DNA from: DATMER01 sp031390755
Lineage (GTDB): Bacteria; Acidobacteriota; Thermoanaerobaculia; Multivoradales; UBA5704
Assembly (NCBI GenBank): GCA_031390755.1
Contig: JANMTS010000074.1
Span: forward strand, 124,001-188,000
Reading direction: 5' to 3'
DNA: 64,000 bases
Within the stretch, counting starts at the first letter, position 1, and the number at the start of each line of letters is the position of its first letter. Made by a program: the position numbers and the translations under genes. Below the pieces are notes generated by a model. That model made no database searches. It was given only the letters and a program-made list of their open reading frames with translations, and had not been told where the DNA came from. Shown here piece after piece: positions 1 through 8,298 of this stretch.

Positions 1-89
1 CCGCGCCCGATCACCCGGTGGCCATCACCCACCCCCAGGGCGAGTACCTCAAGGGGTGGCTGGCGATGGTCCGCGGGCCGGTGCTGTAG
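1..89 (+). CDS. C-terminal end of an unidentified gene (partial)
   Basis: An open frame entering from the left edge reads 28 codons ending in GPVL and a TAG at 87-89. Only the tail is visible, with the pieces PVAITHPQGEYLKGW and AMVRGPVL, and I do not recognise the family. No paired gene follows: the next few hundred bases are hairpins and a degenerate tandem array, so this is probably the last gene of its transcription unit. Confidence 0.45.
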   Translation, partial: APDHPVAITHPQGEYLKGWLAMVRGPVL

Positions 90-376
90 GAAACGCTAGG
101 TAGTGCGTCAGATAAAGATGCCCTTTGTCCCTCAGGAGAGAGGGGGGTCTCGACGGTCCAGTTTCAATCCACAGTTCCTAAGTCACTCGTAGCCGTGGAG
201 CCTTCTGATCCTCGGATCATCCTTAAGGCGGAGCGTCGACGGTACGTTCTGATACCTGCCAGCCCCCGGAGGGGGCGGTGGCCAATAGGCCGGGGTCAAA
301 GCGCCGCAGGCGCGTGACCCCGGCACCAGCCCACCCCATGTTTTCAGCCCCTGGAAGGGGCTGAGCCACTCGCGGC
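90..376. other. non-coding stretch with strong hairpins
   Basis: No credible gene is seen. Two inverted repeats stand out. At 289-324, outer arms GCCGGGGTCA and TGACCCCGGC enclose a second inner stem (GCGCC/GGCGC). At 345-363, arms CAGCCCC and GGGGCTG enclose a 5-nt loop. They lie downstream of the partial gene ending at 89 and directly upstream of the 20/21-bp array. They could be terminators or a structured transcript; neither has a following T-run. Confidence 0.5.
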
Positions 377-679
377 CGGCGTGACGGCGGAGCGTTCGGC
401 ACGACGCCGGAAGCATCCGGCGTGACGCCGGAAGCGTCCGGCACGACGACGGAAGCGTCCGGCGCGATGGCGGAGCGTCCGGCATGACGACGGAAGCGTC
501 CGGCATGACCACGGAAGCTTACGGCGTGACGCCGGAGCGTCCGGTACGACGACGGAAGCGTCCGGCACGATGACGGAAGCGTCCGGCATGACGGCGGAGC
601 GTCCGGCACGACTCCGGAAGCATCCGGCATGACCGCGGAAGCTTACGGCGTGACGCCGGAGCGTCCGGTACGACGCCGG
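377..679. repeat. degenerate tandem array, 20/21-bp unit, about 14 copies
   Basis: The stretch divides into contiguous units close to CGGCATGACGACGGAAGCGTC. Some units are 21 bp and others 20 bp (one A missing in GGAAGC), so the array shifts frame repeatedly and is not coding. A higher-order duplication is visible: about 55 bp starting at 501 recurs at 625 with about two differences, a 124-bp offset equal to six units. There are no spacers between units, so it is not a CRISPR array. Confidence 0.8.
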
Positions 680-723
680 TCCCGGCGGGCAATGCCTCTA
701 CAACGTCGCGGTCGATGAGGAAT

Positions 724-963
724 TTACCCGGGGGCGACCTGGACGGCTTCCAGGGAATCGTTCGCGAGGACGGCGTGCGCGTAGGCGATACAAGCCCTGA
801 TGTCTTCCGCCGCAAGGTCGGGGTAGTCGTAGAGGATCTCGTCCAGCGCCACACCCTGCGCAAGCAGGCTCAGGATCAGCTCGACGGAGATCCTCATCCC
901 CCGGATGATCGGCTTTCCGCTGAAAATCTCCGGGTCGGCAGTGATTCGGTCGAGCAAGGGCAT
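724..963 (-). CDS. DUF433 family small protein
   Basis: 79 aa, matching the compact DUF433 fold that is often the antitoxin-like partner of PIN-type or DUF5615 toxins. Typical features are the start LLDRITADPEIFSGKPIIRG, a helical middle (ISVELILSLLAQG) and the ending LDEILYDYPDL followed by an alanine-rich helix. Here no toxin partner follows; the nearest neighbour is the ketosynthase-like gene, whose stop lies 13 bp upstream of this start on the same strand, so the two may be co-transcribed. Family assignment is firm. An antitoxin role is not supported by the context. Confidence 0.8.
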   Translation of the reverse strand: MPLLDRITADPEIFSGKPIIRGMRISVELILSLLAQGVALDEILYDYPDLAAEDIRACIAYAHAVLANDSLEAVQVAPG

Positions 964-976
964 TCTGTAGCTGCCT

Positions 977-2557
977 TTAACCCTCTTCTTCCTTCTTCCA
1001 CGGCCGCGAGATCACGCACGCATTGATCCCGCCGACGCCCATCGACAGCTTGCCGGCGGGGGCGTCCGGGGCGGGCACGGCGCGGTCGCACACGAAGCTC
1101 TCGTGGAGGGCGGCGATCTGGCGGTTCAGCTCCGACTCGGCGAGCGGCGTGGGGAAGATCTCTCCCCTCTCGTAACCCAGATACTGCGCGGTCAGCTCCC
1201 AGCCTCCCGAGGCGGACATGCCGTGCCCGAAGGTTCCCTTGCGGGCGGTGACGAGCACCTTGTCCGGCAGGATCGAGCGCAGGTTCTGGACCTCCTGGTA
1301 GTCGCCGGGCGTGGCGGTGGCGTGGAGATCCCAGGTGCCGATCTCGTCCGGCCGGACCCCCGCTCCCTGGAACGCCTGCAACATGGCTTCCGTGGGACCC
1401 TCCACCGAGGGGGTGATGATGTGGTCGGCGTCCGAGCTGACGCCGACGGCCACGGGCTCCATCCCCAGCGGCTTGAAGCCCAGCGCCGTCATGTGCTCGA
1501 GGTCGCCCAGGATCCAGAGCGCCGCGCCGCCTGCCACGTGGGTGCCGCGCATGCCCGTGAGCGGCTTGGAGACCGTGCCGTCCGTGGCCACCACGCGGGC
1601 CGAGTAGAAGGCGCCCACCGACAGCGGATGCGGCGGCGGATCGGTGGCGCCGACGATCACGGCCTTGGCCTCGCCGCGGTTGATGGCGTCCATGGCGAGC
1701 TTGAGAGACACCCCGAACGTGGAGCAGGCCGCCACCGGCGAGAACGCGAGCCCGGTGATCTTGCCCAGCATGGTGATCTGGGCCGACGGGGTGTTGTGGA
1801 GGTTCCACACCACGTTCGCCGACACCGCGAGCCAGGGCGGCTGGGGGGCGCCCCAGCGCTTCTGGAGCTGCCCGAACTGGCGCTGCTTCTCCTTGAGGAG
1901 ACTCATCTTGCCGGTCTCGACGTTCCCCTCGACGGTCATCGACTCGATCTCGGCCAGCTCCTGGAGATAGGTGCGAAGCTCCGGGCTGCCGCCGGCCCAG
2001 TGATGCCACCAGGCGCGGTCGCCGTCGGCGCGCTCCTCGAACGGCAGGGTGTCGGGCTCCGGAGGAACGCCCTGAATCGCCTGGCGCTCCTCGGGGCTGC
2101 GATCCTTCCAGGCCTGAAGCTCCGGGTTTCGCTCCGCCCAGAAGCGGTCCCAGGCGCGCTGGGCCCGGTCGTGGGCGAGGGCGACCTGCGAGATCGTCGT
2201 GACGTTGCCGAGCCCCGTCCCCACGTAGACGTGGGTCTGGGTGCCGAGCCGTTGCAGCTCCTGCTCCAGCCCGGGGTTCTGCCCCAGCGCCTGGATGAAG
2301 GCCCCGACCGCGAAGAGGGTGATCGGGTCCATCTTTTCCCTGAGCTGGCGGTACCGGCTGGGAGGAAAACGGGCGTCGATCCAGTCGTGGTAGACCTCGA
2401 AGGAGAACTCCGGGTTTCCCACGAGGAAGTTGTTGGGGCCGAAGCCCTCGAAGGGCGTCAGCCAGCTCTCCGACGACGCGAGGTTCTTCGCGAACGCGTC
2501 GACGTCGGGCGAGCGGGGCGCCACGATCCCCCATCCGAAGATTCCGACTCTGCGCAG
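977..2557 (-). CDS. beta-ketoacyl synthase family protein with a large insertion
   Basis: A thiolase-fold condensing enzyme related to KAS II/polyketide ketosynthases. The Cys-His-His triad is visible: Cys at about residue 278 in SPVAACSTFG, His about 412 in DLHATATPG, His about 445 in GTFGHGMSASGG; the glycine-rich end MGVGGINACVI also fits. The first half is about 100 residues longer than a usual KAS because of a charged Glu/Arg/Trp-rich insertion before the Cys. I chose the start at a CTG (2557) because AAAGGGGGG sits 6 nt upstream. The longer GTG start at 2647 lies inside a terminator-like hairpin. A TTG at 2593 is the alternative. The substrate is unknown and no acyl carrier protein gene is adjacent. 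Confidence 0.8.
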   Translation of the reverse strand: MRRVGIFGWGIVAPRSPDVDAFAKNLASSESWLTPFEGFGPNNFLVGNPEFSFEVYHDWIDARFPPSRYRQLREKMDPITLFAVGAFIQALGQNPGLEQELQRLGTQTHVYVGTGLGNVTTISQVALAHDRAQRAWDRFWAERNPELQAWKDRSPEERQAIQGVPPEPDTLPFEERADGDRAWWHHWAGGSPELRTYLQELAEIESMTVEGNVETGKMSLLKEKQRQFGQLQKRWGAPQPPWLAVSANVVWNLHNTPSAQITMLGKITGLAFSPVAACSTFGVSLKLAMDAINRGEAKAVIVGATDPPPHPLSVGAFYSARVVATDGTVSKPLTGMRGTHVAGGAALWILGDLEHMTALGFKPLGMEPVAVGVSSDADHIITPSVEGPTEAMLQAFQGAGVRPDEIGTWDLHATATPGDYQEVQNLRSILPDKVLVTARKGTFGHGMSASGGWELTAQYLGYERGEIFPTPLAESELNRQIAALHESFVCDRAVPAPDAPAGKLSMGVGGINACVISRPWKKEEEG

Positions 2558-2625
2558 GGTGTCCCCCCCTTTCGGTTGGAGATTCTGCCACAACGGGACA
2601 GACGAAGGAGGGGGTGGGAGGAAAT

Positions 2626-2701
2626 GCGCCCCGAAGCCGGGGCGCACCCGGCCTACTTCGAGGAGATTCTGACGCTGCCGTTCGTGGTGCGGACCTTGAG
2701 G
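2626..2701 (-). pseudogene. duplicated 3' tail and terminator of a DUF4097 gene
   Basis: These 76 bp match 14114-14189 with only three differences. The copied segment holds the last codons of the DUF4097 gene (VRTTNGSVRISSK plus TAG) and its following hairpin with arms GCGCCCCG/CGGGGCGC (2626-2645). The rest of the DUF4097 gene is absent. It lies directly upstream of the ketosynthase gene, on the same strand, and may now act as a terminator insulating it. Confidence 0.75.
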
Positions 2702-3006
2702 TCAGGCTCAGAACGAGCGGGCAGCTCTTCCTGACTGGAAAAAAGTCGGGGAGGTCTACGACGCCCCTGGAGGCACCCACGTCCCCGGAGCCTGCGCGCC
2801 GCCCATCGGCTGCGCACACCTCCGGCCTGTTCCGCCCCCTCCCCGGCAAGCGGACCTCCTGGGTCCGGAACGGCGGCGGCCTTGGACACGGCGGCCTCCG
2901 TCCCTCCAGATTGTCAATGAACCCCTCGGCGGCCATCCGCCGCCCTCTCCCCACCTCCGGCCCCCGGTCTCCTGCGAAATACCGTCTGAGCGGCTGGCGC
3001 AACCTC
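2702..3006. other. intergenic stretch, no gene recognised
   Basis: Long frames exist on both strands because stop codons are rare at this GC content, but none shows a recognisable domain, a convincing ribosome site or a plausible composition. It lies between the DUF4097 tail copy and the 21-bp array. Confidence 0.4.
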
Positions 3007-3256
3007 GTTTGCCGCTGCCGCAACCGCGAATTCCTGGCCGCAATCTGGATTGCCGCTGACGCACTCCTGTTTGCCGCTGCCGCAACCAGGGATTCCGCTG
3101 CGGCAACCTCGTGAGCGGCAGCGGCAAACAAGATTTCCCGTCCGCAACCACGGTCTCACCAGCGGCAAACGGGGTTGCCGCTGCCGCAACCCTGGTTGCC
3201 GCTGCGGCAAACAAGATCGCAGCAGCGGCAAACGAGGTTGCGGCGGAAGAAACCTC
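3007..3256. repeat. degenerate tandem array, 21-bp unit, 12 copies
   Basis: Contiguous units near GTTTGCCGCTGCCGCAACC plus two variable bases; ten are 21 bp and two are 20 bp. Some units are the reverse complement of others (TTTGCCGCTGCCGC versus GCGGCAGCGGCAAA), so both orientations are interleaved and transcripts could fold on themselves. The sequence is unrelated to the array at 377-679, but the period and the intergenic setting are the same. Apparent proteins through it are low-complexity shadows. Confidence 0.8.
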
Positions 3257-3669
3257 GGCTTGGACGGCGAACGCAGCCGTCAACCGCCGCTACGATACTC
3301 AGGAATTCGTGGGAGTCAAGAGCCAGAATGTAGATTCTCTACACATTTCAGAGGATGGTGGCGGAAGTCGTACAGAATCTGGACTTTTTGGGTCTTGACG
3401 GCGGCCCGGGGGCGATGCATGATGCGCATCCTTCGCGGCGAAACGGGCTGCGGAGCCGGCTCTTTGACAGACGATGCACCCCCTGCTGCCAGGCAGGGGG
3501 GAGGTCAGGCCCGGGAGGCTGACGGTCAGGTCGGCCCCCTGGGCTCCTGCCACTTTCTCAGAGGGCCGCCCGCCGCCAGGCCGGAGGATCGGCAATCGGC
3601 TGAGGGCGATGCTCGACCTCGGCTCCTGGGGCTGAAGGCGGAAGAAAATCCCACCCGCCAGGGACACAC
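3257..3669. other. intergenic stretch downstream of the carboxypeptidase-repeat gene
   Basis: No gene can be supported. The one clear element is a stem at 3479-3486/3493-3500 (arms CCCCCTGC and GCAGGGGG, 6-nt loop), which could terminate the minus-strand gene ending at 3670. There is no T-run next to it. Confidence 0.4.
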
Positions 3670-6600
3670 CTATCCAGGCCGGCTGCAGGCCCCGGAGCTG
3701 AGTTGCTTTTCGACAAGCTCGCCAGAGTGGACCGGAACGGCAACGCTCGCGCCGTCGAGCGACAGGGTGTAGGCGCCTGGAGGCAGGCCCTCCAAGCGGA
3801 CCGGTCGCCCGGGAGCGAGGAAGAGCGGGGTACCAAGCAGTTGCAACATCCAGGAAAGATCCCAGCCTTCCGGCGACAGAATGCGAGGCGATCCCTGGCA
3901 AGCCTCGCTCTCGACAAGCATGCCTTCGTCGCGGCCGGCGAGCGACAGGGAGAGCCCCTCTCGGGCTTGATCCAGGGAGATCCAGCTTCCCAAGGCCCAC
4001 GAGCTTCCCAGGATGGCCGCGGCACGGACCCGGGCCGGGAGTGGCGGCTCGAACGCGGCCGAGGCCGTCCCATCGGCGGAGGCGGTTAGAACGCGCAGCC
4101 CCCTGCCGTCCTCTTCGAGGAAAACGAAGGCTCCTCCCGCCGGAGAGCCCTCCGCGCTGACGACCCGCACGGCGATCTGCGCAGCCGAACGCCGTTCCAG
4201 CGTCAACAGGACAGGCTCCGCTGGCCGGTCAGGAGAAAGCTCGATGTCCACAATGGGGCTGCTCAGCTCGCCGAGGCTTGCCTGGAGGACGGCCTTCGGA
4301 CCGTCGAGGCCGGCGAGCGTGAAGATCCCGTCCGGACCGGTGAGGGCAAGAGCGCCGGTAGTCAGCTCGCGAACCCGGGCTCCTTCGACCGGCCGCGCCT
4401 GTTCATCCATGACCTGCCCGGTCAGAGCCAACCCGGGAAAGGAGATGACCGTTGCGAAGCGGTCGATCTCAGGGATCTCGACTGCCTGCGCGGTCGAGGA
4501 CATACCCGCTTCGGCGGTCCAGGAGACCTGCCACCGGCCGGGGGTGAGATCCGCTGTCTCGAAGCTTCCGTCCGGGCCGACCGGGACATCCACCTGCGGC
4601 CGGCCCTCGCCGACGATCGTCTGCCGCCGCAATCCTCCGGGAGAGACGACGTTGTCGATGCGACTGGAGGCCGTCACGGCGGGAGGTTGCCAGAGAAGAA
4701 GGCCTGAGCCCGAAGGTGTGCCTCCAATGCGGACGAGCCCGGTGACGGTCAGGGCGGCGCGCTGGCAGTCCGCTTCCGCTTCGAGGGCATCCGCCGGCAC
4801 CTCCACCTGCCGTTCGCAGAGGAGCTTTCGGCCGGCCATCACCGACAGGAGGATCCGGCCCGGAGGAATGTTCCTCAGGATGGCTTCACCGTCACGCACC
4901 GGGGCTGTCACCATGTCGGGCTCGATCCAGCCGCCACGCAGGTCGGCGCGAGCCACAGCGCCCTCGGCGTCCCCAGCCCGGACGCGGAGGGTCGCTCCCT
5001 CCAAAAGCCGAATCTCGCCGACATCGGAAACCTCATCCTCGGCCGGTACGAAATCGAGATAGGAACGCGCGAAGCCTCCCGCATCGATCCTGAGCAGCGC
5101 CGGACCGGGACCCAGGCCGGCCAGCTGGAAACGGCCGTCCTCGCGCGTGGAGGTTTCCACCAGATCCCGGGCGGCCCATGCGAAAAGAGGGCCGTCCGGC
5201 CCCGGCCGTGGCAGCCAGACTCGGGCGCCCGCGACCGGTGCACCGTCGTCTCCACGCACGACACGGCCGGTCACGGTCAGGCTCGGCGGCGCCACGAGGT
5301 CGCCGAGGTCGCTGACGCTGCCGGCCGCCCCTTTCGGCAACATCAGCCGGAGCTCGCGGGTGCGCGGCGACCGCAGAACGACTGTGACCACTTCCCCCGG
5401 GGGGAGAGCGAGCTCGAAAGCGCCGTCTTCGGCGAGGCGCCCCTCCCTCTGGCAGGAGGCCTGTTCCGTCTTCACCAGGCCGTCGGCGGCCGGCACGCCG
5501 GGCGTTTCGAGGAAGCGGCCCAGGACGGTGTGAGCGCGTGACAGCTCGATCCGGACCTGACCGGGAAGGGGAGGGTTTACCTGGGTCTTGCCAGGGAGGT
5601 GTCGCTCGGCGTTCGCGATGAGCCTGAGCGGTGCGCCGGGCGCCACATCCACCAGTTTCGCGATGCCTCGGGCATCGGTGTCGGCCGCGCTGCCGGGACC
5701 GTACTCGATCCGGGCGTTCACCACGGGCTCCCCCTGCTCGTCGACGGCGAGAACCGACACCGGCAGACCGGGGGTGAGATGCAGCAGGCCGAGGTCTGTC
5801 TTGCCCGGAGCGGCGTCGATCTTCTCGCCAAAGGGGGCGAACCCGGCGGCCCGCGCCGACAGAAAGACGGAGCCGGGAAGCACCCCGGAGATCGTCCAAC
5901 TGCCATCTTTTCCGCTGCGGCCACCGATCCGGAAGAGCTGAGCTACCTCGGGTGAAGCCCAGCTTTCGACCTCGAGAGCCACACCGGCGACAGGCTTGCC
6001 GGCGGCATCGACGGTCCGGCCGGAAAGGGTTGCACCCGGATCGAGCTGGAGGCTGCCCGGCAGCTCGCTCGGCCGTCCGCGCAGGGTCGCCGGAGCGTAA
6101 CCGGGTTTCGTCACCGTGAGCGCGACATCTTCGAGATCGGGCAGGCCGGGCACATCGAGCCGCCCTGTCTCGGTGCGGAGGGTCGCCCATAGGCGGTTTT
6201 TGCCTTGGCGGGCCGTTCCTTCCAGAGCGGCTCCGTTCACCGCCGCGAGAGGTTTCCCGAGCACGTCGGTGATTTGAACATGGATGCCCGCGGCCTCGCC
6301 GGAGGCAAGCAGGACCGCGGACTGCCCTGGCGAGGCGTCTACCCACCAGGAACCCTCCACGGGTCCGGCCAGACGGAGCCGGATCCTCTGTCCAGGGTTG
6401 CAGGGGATCACGAGCCTGCCGCCTGCCGGGGCCGGCCAACTCGGGAGCGCCGACTCGGGCAGGTCGCGCCACATGTCGAGCGGCGCGGCGATCACCCGGG
6501 CATCAATGGGCAGGTGAGCGCCCCGGGGCCGAGCGATGCGGACTTCCAGCCGTCGGGCGTCGTCTGGAAAGTGGACTTTGCCGATATCCTTGGGCTCGAC

Positions 6601-6777
6601 GCGGCGTGGCGCGCGCATCTCCGACCAGACCCAGGCATATTGCAGGTGCTCTCGCTTCTCGTCATCCAGGCGCGGCAGGCCCCAGGCCGACTCGACCGCG
6701 CCATCCACATGCACCAGCCGCCACTGATCCTGAGTCAGCGCGGACTGTATCCAAAGGAACAGGAAGAACGAGAGCAC
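3670..6777 (-). CDS. exported protein with multiple carboxypeptidase-regulatory-like repeats
   Basis: 1035 aa, opening with a hydrophobic export signal (MLSFFLFLWIQSALTQ). The body consists of successive beta-sandwich repeats of the carboxypeptidase-regulatory type. Recurring phrases are G-x-V-x-D-x-x-G-x-P-V-A-G-A-x-V and DGSFxxxxLxPG, for example DAAGKPVAGVALEVE, DDGAPVAGARVWLP and DEQARPVEGARVREL. Such repeats are structural or binding modules on secreted and surface proteins; no catalytic domain is seen. The GTG start at 6777 is supported by AAGGAGG 7 nt upstream. The upstream gene on the same strand, ending at 6808, encodes a small secreted Cys-rich peptide, so the two may be co-expressed. 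Confidence 0.75.
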   Translation of the reverse strand: MLSFFLFLWIQSALTQDQWRLVHVDGAVESAWGLPRLDDEKREHLQYAWVWSEMRAPRRVEPKDIGKVHFPDDARRLEVRIARPRGAHLPIDARVIAAPLDMWRDLPESALPSWPAPAGGRLVIPCNPGQRIRLRLAGPVEGSWWVDASPGQSAVLLASGEAAGIHVQITDVLGKPLAAVNGAALEGTARQGKNRLWATLRTETGRLDVPGLPDLEDVALTVTKPGYAPATLRGRPSELPGSLQLDPGATLSGRTVDAAGKPVAGVALEVESWASPEVAQLFRIGGRSGKDGSWTISGVLPGSVFLSARAAGFAPFGEKIDAAPGKTDLGLLHLTPGLPVSVLAVDEQGEPVVNARIEYGPGSAADTDARGIAKLVDVAPGAPLRLIANAERHLPGKTQVNPPLPGQVRIELSRAHTVLGRFLETPGVPAADGLVKTEQASCQREGRLAEDGAFELALPPGEVVTVVLRSPRTRELRLMLPKGAAGSVSDLGDLVAPPSLTVTGRVVRGDDGAPVAGARVWLPRPGPDGPLFAWAARDLVETSTREDGRFQLAGLGPGPALLRIDAGGFARSYLDFVPAEDEVSDVGEIRLLEGATLRVRAGDAEGAVARADLRGGWIEPDMVTAPVRDGEAILRNIPPGRILLSVMAGRKLLCERQVEVPADALEAEADCQRAALTVTGLVRIGGTPSGSGLLLWQPPAVTASSRIDNVVSPGGLRRQTIVGEGRPQVDVPVGPDGSFETADLTPGRWQVSWTAEAGMSSTAQAVEIPEIDRFATVISFPGLALTGQVMDEQARPVEGARVRELTTGALALTGPDGIFTLAGLDGPKAVLQASLGELSSPIVDIELSPDRPAEPVLLTLERRSAAQIAVRVVSAEGSPAGGAFVFLEEDGRGLRVLTASADGTASAAFEPPLPARVRAAAILGSSWALGSWISLDQAREGLSLSLAGRDEGMLVESEACQGSPRILSPEGWDLSWMLQLLGTPLFLAPGRPVRLEGLPPGAYTLSLDGASVAVPVHSGELVEKQLSSGACSRPG

Positions 6778-6807
6778 GGTCGAGCCTCCTTGGAGAAGGG
6801 CTCAATC

Positions 6808-7077
6808 TCAATATTGATAGTCGGTACAGTACGAAAGCCCGGCGCTGTCGCCGACACAAACGCTGTAACCGGTGCTCCATCCGAGTGAACACTCGACGCA
6901 GGTACCTCCGCTGCCGCCGCAGTAGCCGCCATAACCGGCTAAGAACCGTGCACTCGAGTTGCTATAGGTTCCGCACGTGGGACCGAACTGAGAGCTCGCA
7001 CTCGGCACAAATAAGACCGAAGCAAGGGCCGCTAGAGTGAAGACGAGGGCGATTGTCCAGCGGTGCGCATTCTTCAT
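6808..7077 (-). CDS. small secreted cysteine-rich peptide
   Basis: 89 aa. I placed the start at the ATG at 7077, preceded by a GGAGAG site, rather than at the longer in-frame extension. A clear signal peptide (MKNAHRWTIALVFTLAALAS...SASS) is followed by a mature part of about 60 residues rich in Gly, Ser and Tyr, with six cysteines including GGTCVECSLG. Six cysteines suggest disulfides or metal binding outside the cytoplasm. No family is recognised. It sits between the hypothetical exported protein (7092-8192) and the large repeat protein (3670-6777), all on one strand. Confidence 0.65.
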   Translation of the reverse strand: MKNAHRWTIALVFTLAALASVLFVPSASSQFGPTCGTYSNSSARFLAGYGGYCGGSGGTCVECSLGWSTGYSVCVGDSAGLSYCTDYQY

Positions 7078-7091
7078 GTTTTCTCTCCTTG

Positions 7092-8192
7092 CTATCGTGG
7101 GGTTTCCGCGATCACCAGCCGGGAGATCTCGGAGGTCATTGCGTCCTTCTTGAAGGCACTCATGACGAACACGATCTTGTCGCCTCGGACATCCCCTTTC
7201 AGCGTCGCCAACTCGTTCTGCGATTTCAGCGGGATGTTGTAGGTCGCGACGCCGCCTGCCTTGGTCAAGACCTTGAGATTCCAATGAACCTGGCCCTGCG
7301 AGACGCTGCGGATCACCAGGCCCGGACCCTGCTGCAACGGGAGGATGTCGTCCAGGATGCGGCGTTGATTGAGCCAGGCGGCACGCCCGAGCCAGTCGGT
7401 CGAGTAGCGGCTGACCTGCTCCTCGCTGAGGCTGCCGCAGTCGGAGTCGAGCCCGACGGTGGCCGAGTCCCAGGTCCGGAGGAGCTTTCCGTCGGGGCTG
7501 TAGAGATGGATTCCGGGCTGGACACCGGGAACCACCAGAAAGGAGCCGTCCTTCATGAAGCGCGCCCCCCCCATATGGAACGTCGAGCAGGCGCCCAGGT
7601 TCCTGCCTCCCGGCCCCGTCGCGTCGAACGCGACCGGTTTCAGGCCGGCGAGCCCCCGGCGAAGCGAGCCGATCCAGGCGATGGCCCCCTCGGGCGCGAA
7701 CCGTCCCTTCTCGTCTCTTCGGGCAGCGACGATCAAGAGCTGGTCTTTCGAGACATCGAGATCCTGGATCGAATCGAAGGCATCTTCGGATCGAGACGGC
7801 GCTGCGATCATCCTCCAGGTTATCCAGAACGGTCCGCTGGTGACCAGGTAATCCGAGGAAGCTCCGAGGAAGTAGGAGAAGGCTCCCCCCGGCTCTCTCA
7901 TGCCCGGGATCATCTTCACGATGCGGGGGTGCGTGAGATCGAGGGAGGCCTCGGCAGCGCCCTCACGGAGCAGGGACAGGTAGAGCGAGCTCTCGCCCGC
8001 CCAACGGACGTCCACCGCCGTTTGCAGGGCCGGAAGCATCGGCCGGTCCGACACGATCCGAAGGGACTGGATAGGAGCGGGCGCACCCGCACCAAGTCCC
8101 GCGAAAGCCACGACCAAGGCCGCCGCGGCAACCAGGGAGACAACCGGCCCATGCCCGGCGAGGGGAAGCCCAGAGCGCGAGGGATAACGCAT
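7092..8192 (-). CDS. hypothetical exported protein
   Basis: 366 aa. The N-terminus has an arginine-containing leader and a hydrophobic stretch (VVSLVAAAALVVAFAGLGAGA), which fits export or a membrane anchor. Short beta-rich segments such as YLVTSGPFWITWRM, IHLYSPDGKLLRTWDSA and KIVFVMSAF look like the blades of a beta-propeller, and the pair DGKLLRTWD fits that idea. I recognise no catalytic motif or named family. The Cys-rich peptide starts 14 bp downstream on the same strand, so co-transcription is likely. Confidence 0.6.
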   Translation of the reverse strand: MRYPSRSGLPLAGHGPVVSLVAAAALVVAFAGLGAGAPAPIQSLRIVSDRPMLPALQTAVDVRWAGESSLYLSLLREGAAEASLDLTHPRIVKMIPGMREPGGAFSYFLGASSDYLVTSGPFWITWRMIAAPSRSEDAFDSIQDLDVSKDQLLIVAARRDEKGRFAPEGAIAWIGSLRRGLAGLKPVAFDATGPGGRNLGACSTFHMGGARFMKDGSFLVVPGVQPGIHLYSPDGKLLRTWDSATVGLDSDCGSLSEEQVSRYSTDWLGRAAWLNQRRILDDILPLQQGPGLVIRSVSQGQVHWNLKVLTKAGGVATYNIPLKSQNELATLKGDVRGDKIVFVMSAFKKDAMTSEISRLVIAETPR

Positions 8193-8298
8193 AGTTCGGC
8201 GGAATACTGGCAGCGGCGGCTCGGCAAGTCAAGCGACCCGCCAACGGAGCGGAGCACGGCAAGCGTTGAGAAGCAAGCCCTGTCACCGGGTACCGGGA

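Noticed and set aside
377..679. Possible CRISPR array
   Set aside because: Units are contiguous with no unique spacers, sequence is degenerate and there are no cas genes nearby.
183..863. Several overlapping Arg/Pro/Ser-rich reading frames on the minus strand across the array
   Set aside because: They run through 20/21-bp units of mixed length, have low-complexity composition and no start signals; they are by-products of the repeat and high GC content.
894..3131. 745-aa frame on the minus strand over the ketosynthase gene
   Set aside because: Arg/Pro-rich, out of phase with the conserved ketosynthase motifs and crossing an intergenic array; a shadow of the real gene.
3299..4000. 233-aa minus-strand frame downstream of the carboxypeptidase-repeat gene
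   Set aside because: It starts inside the repeat gene in another frame and continues into intergenic sequence, with no ribosome site or family resemblance.
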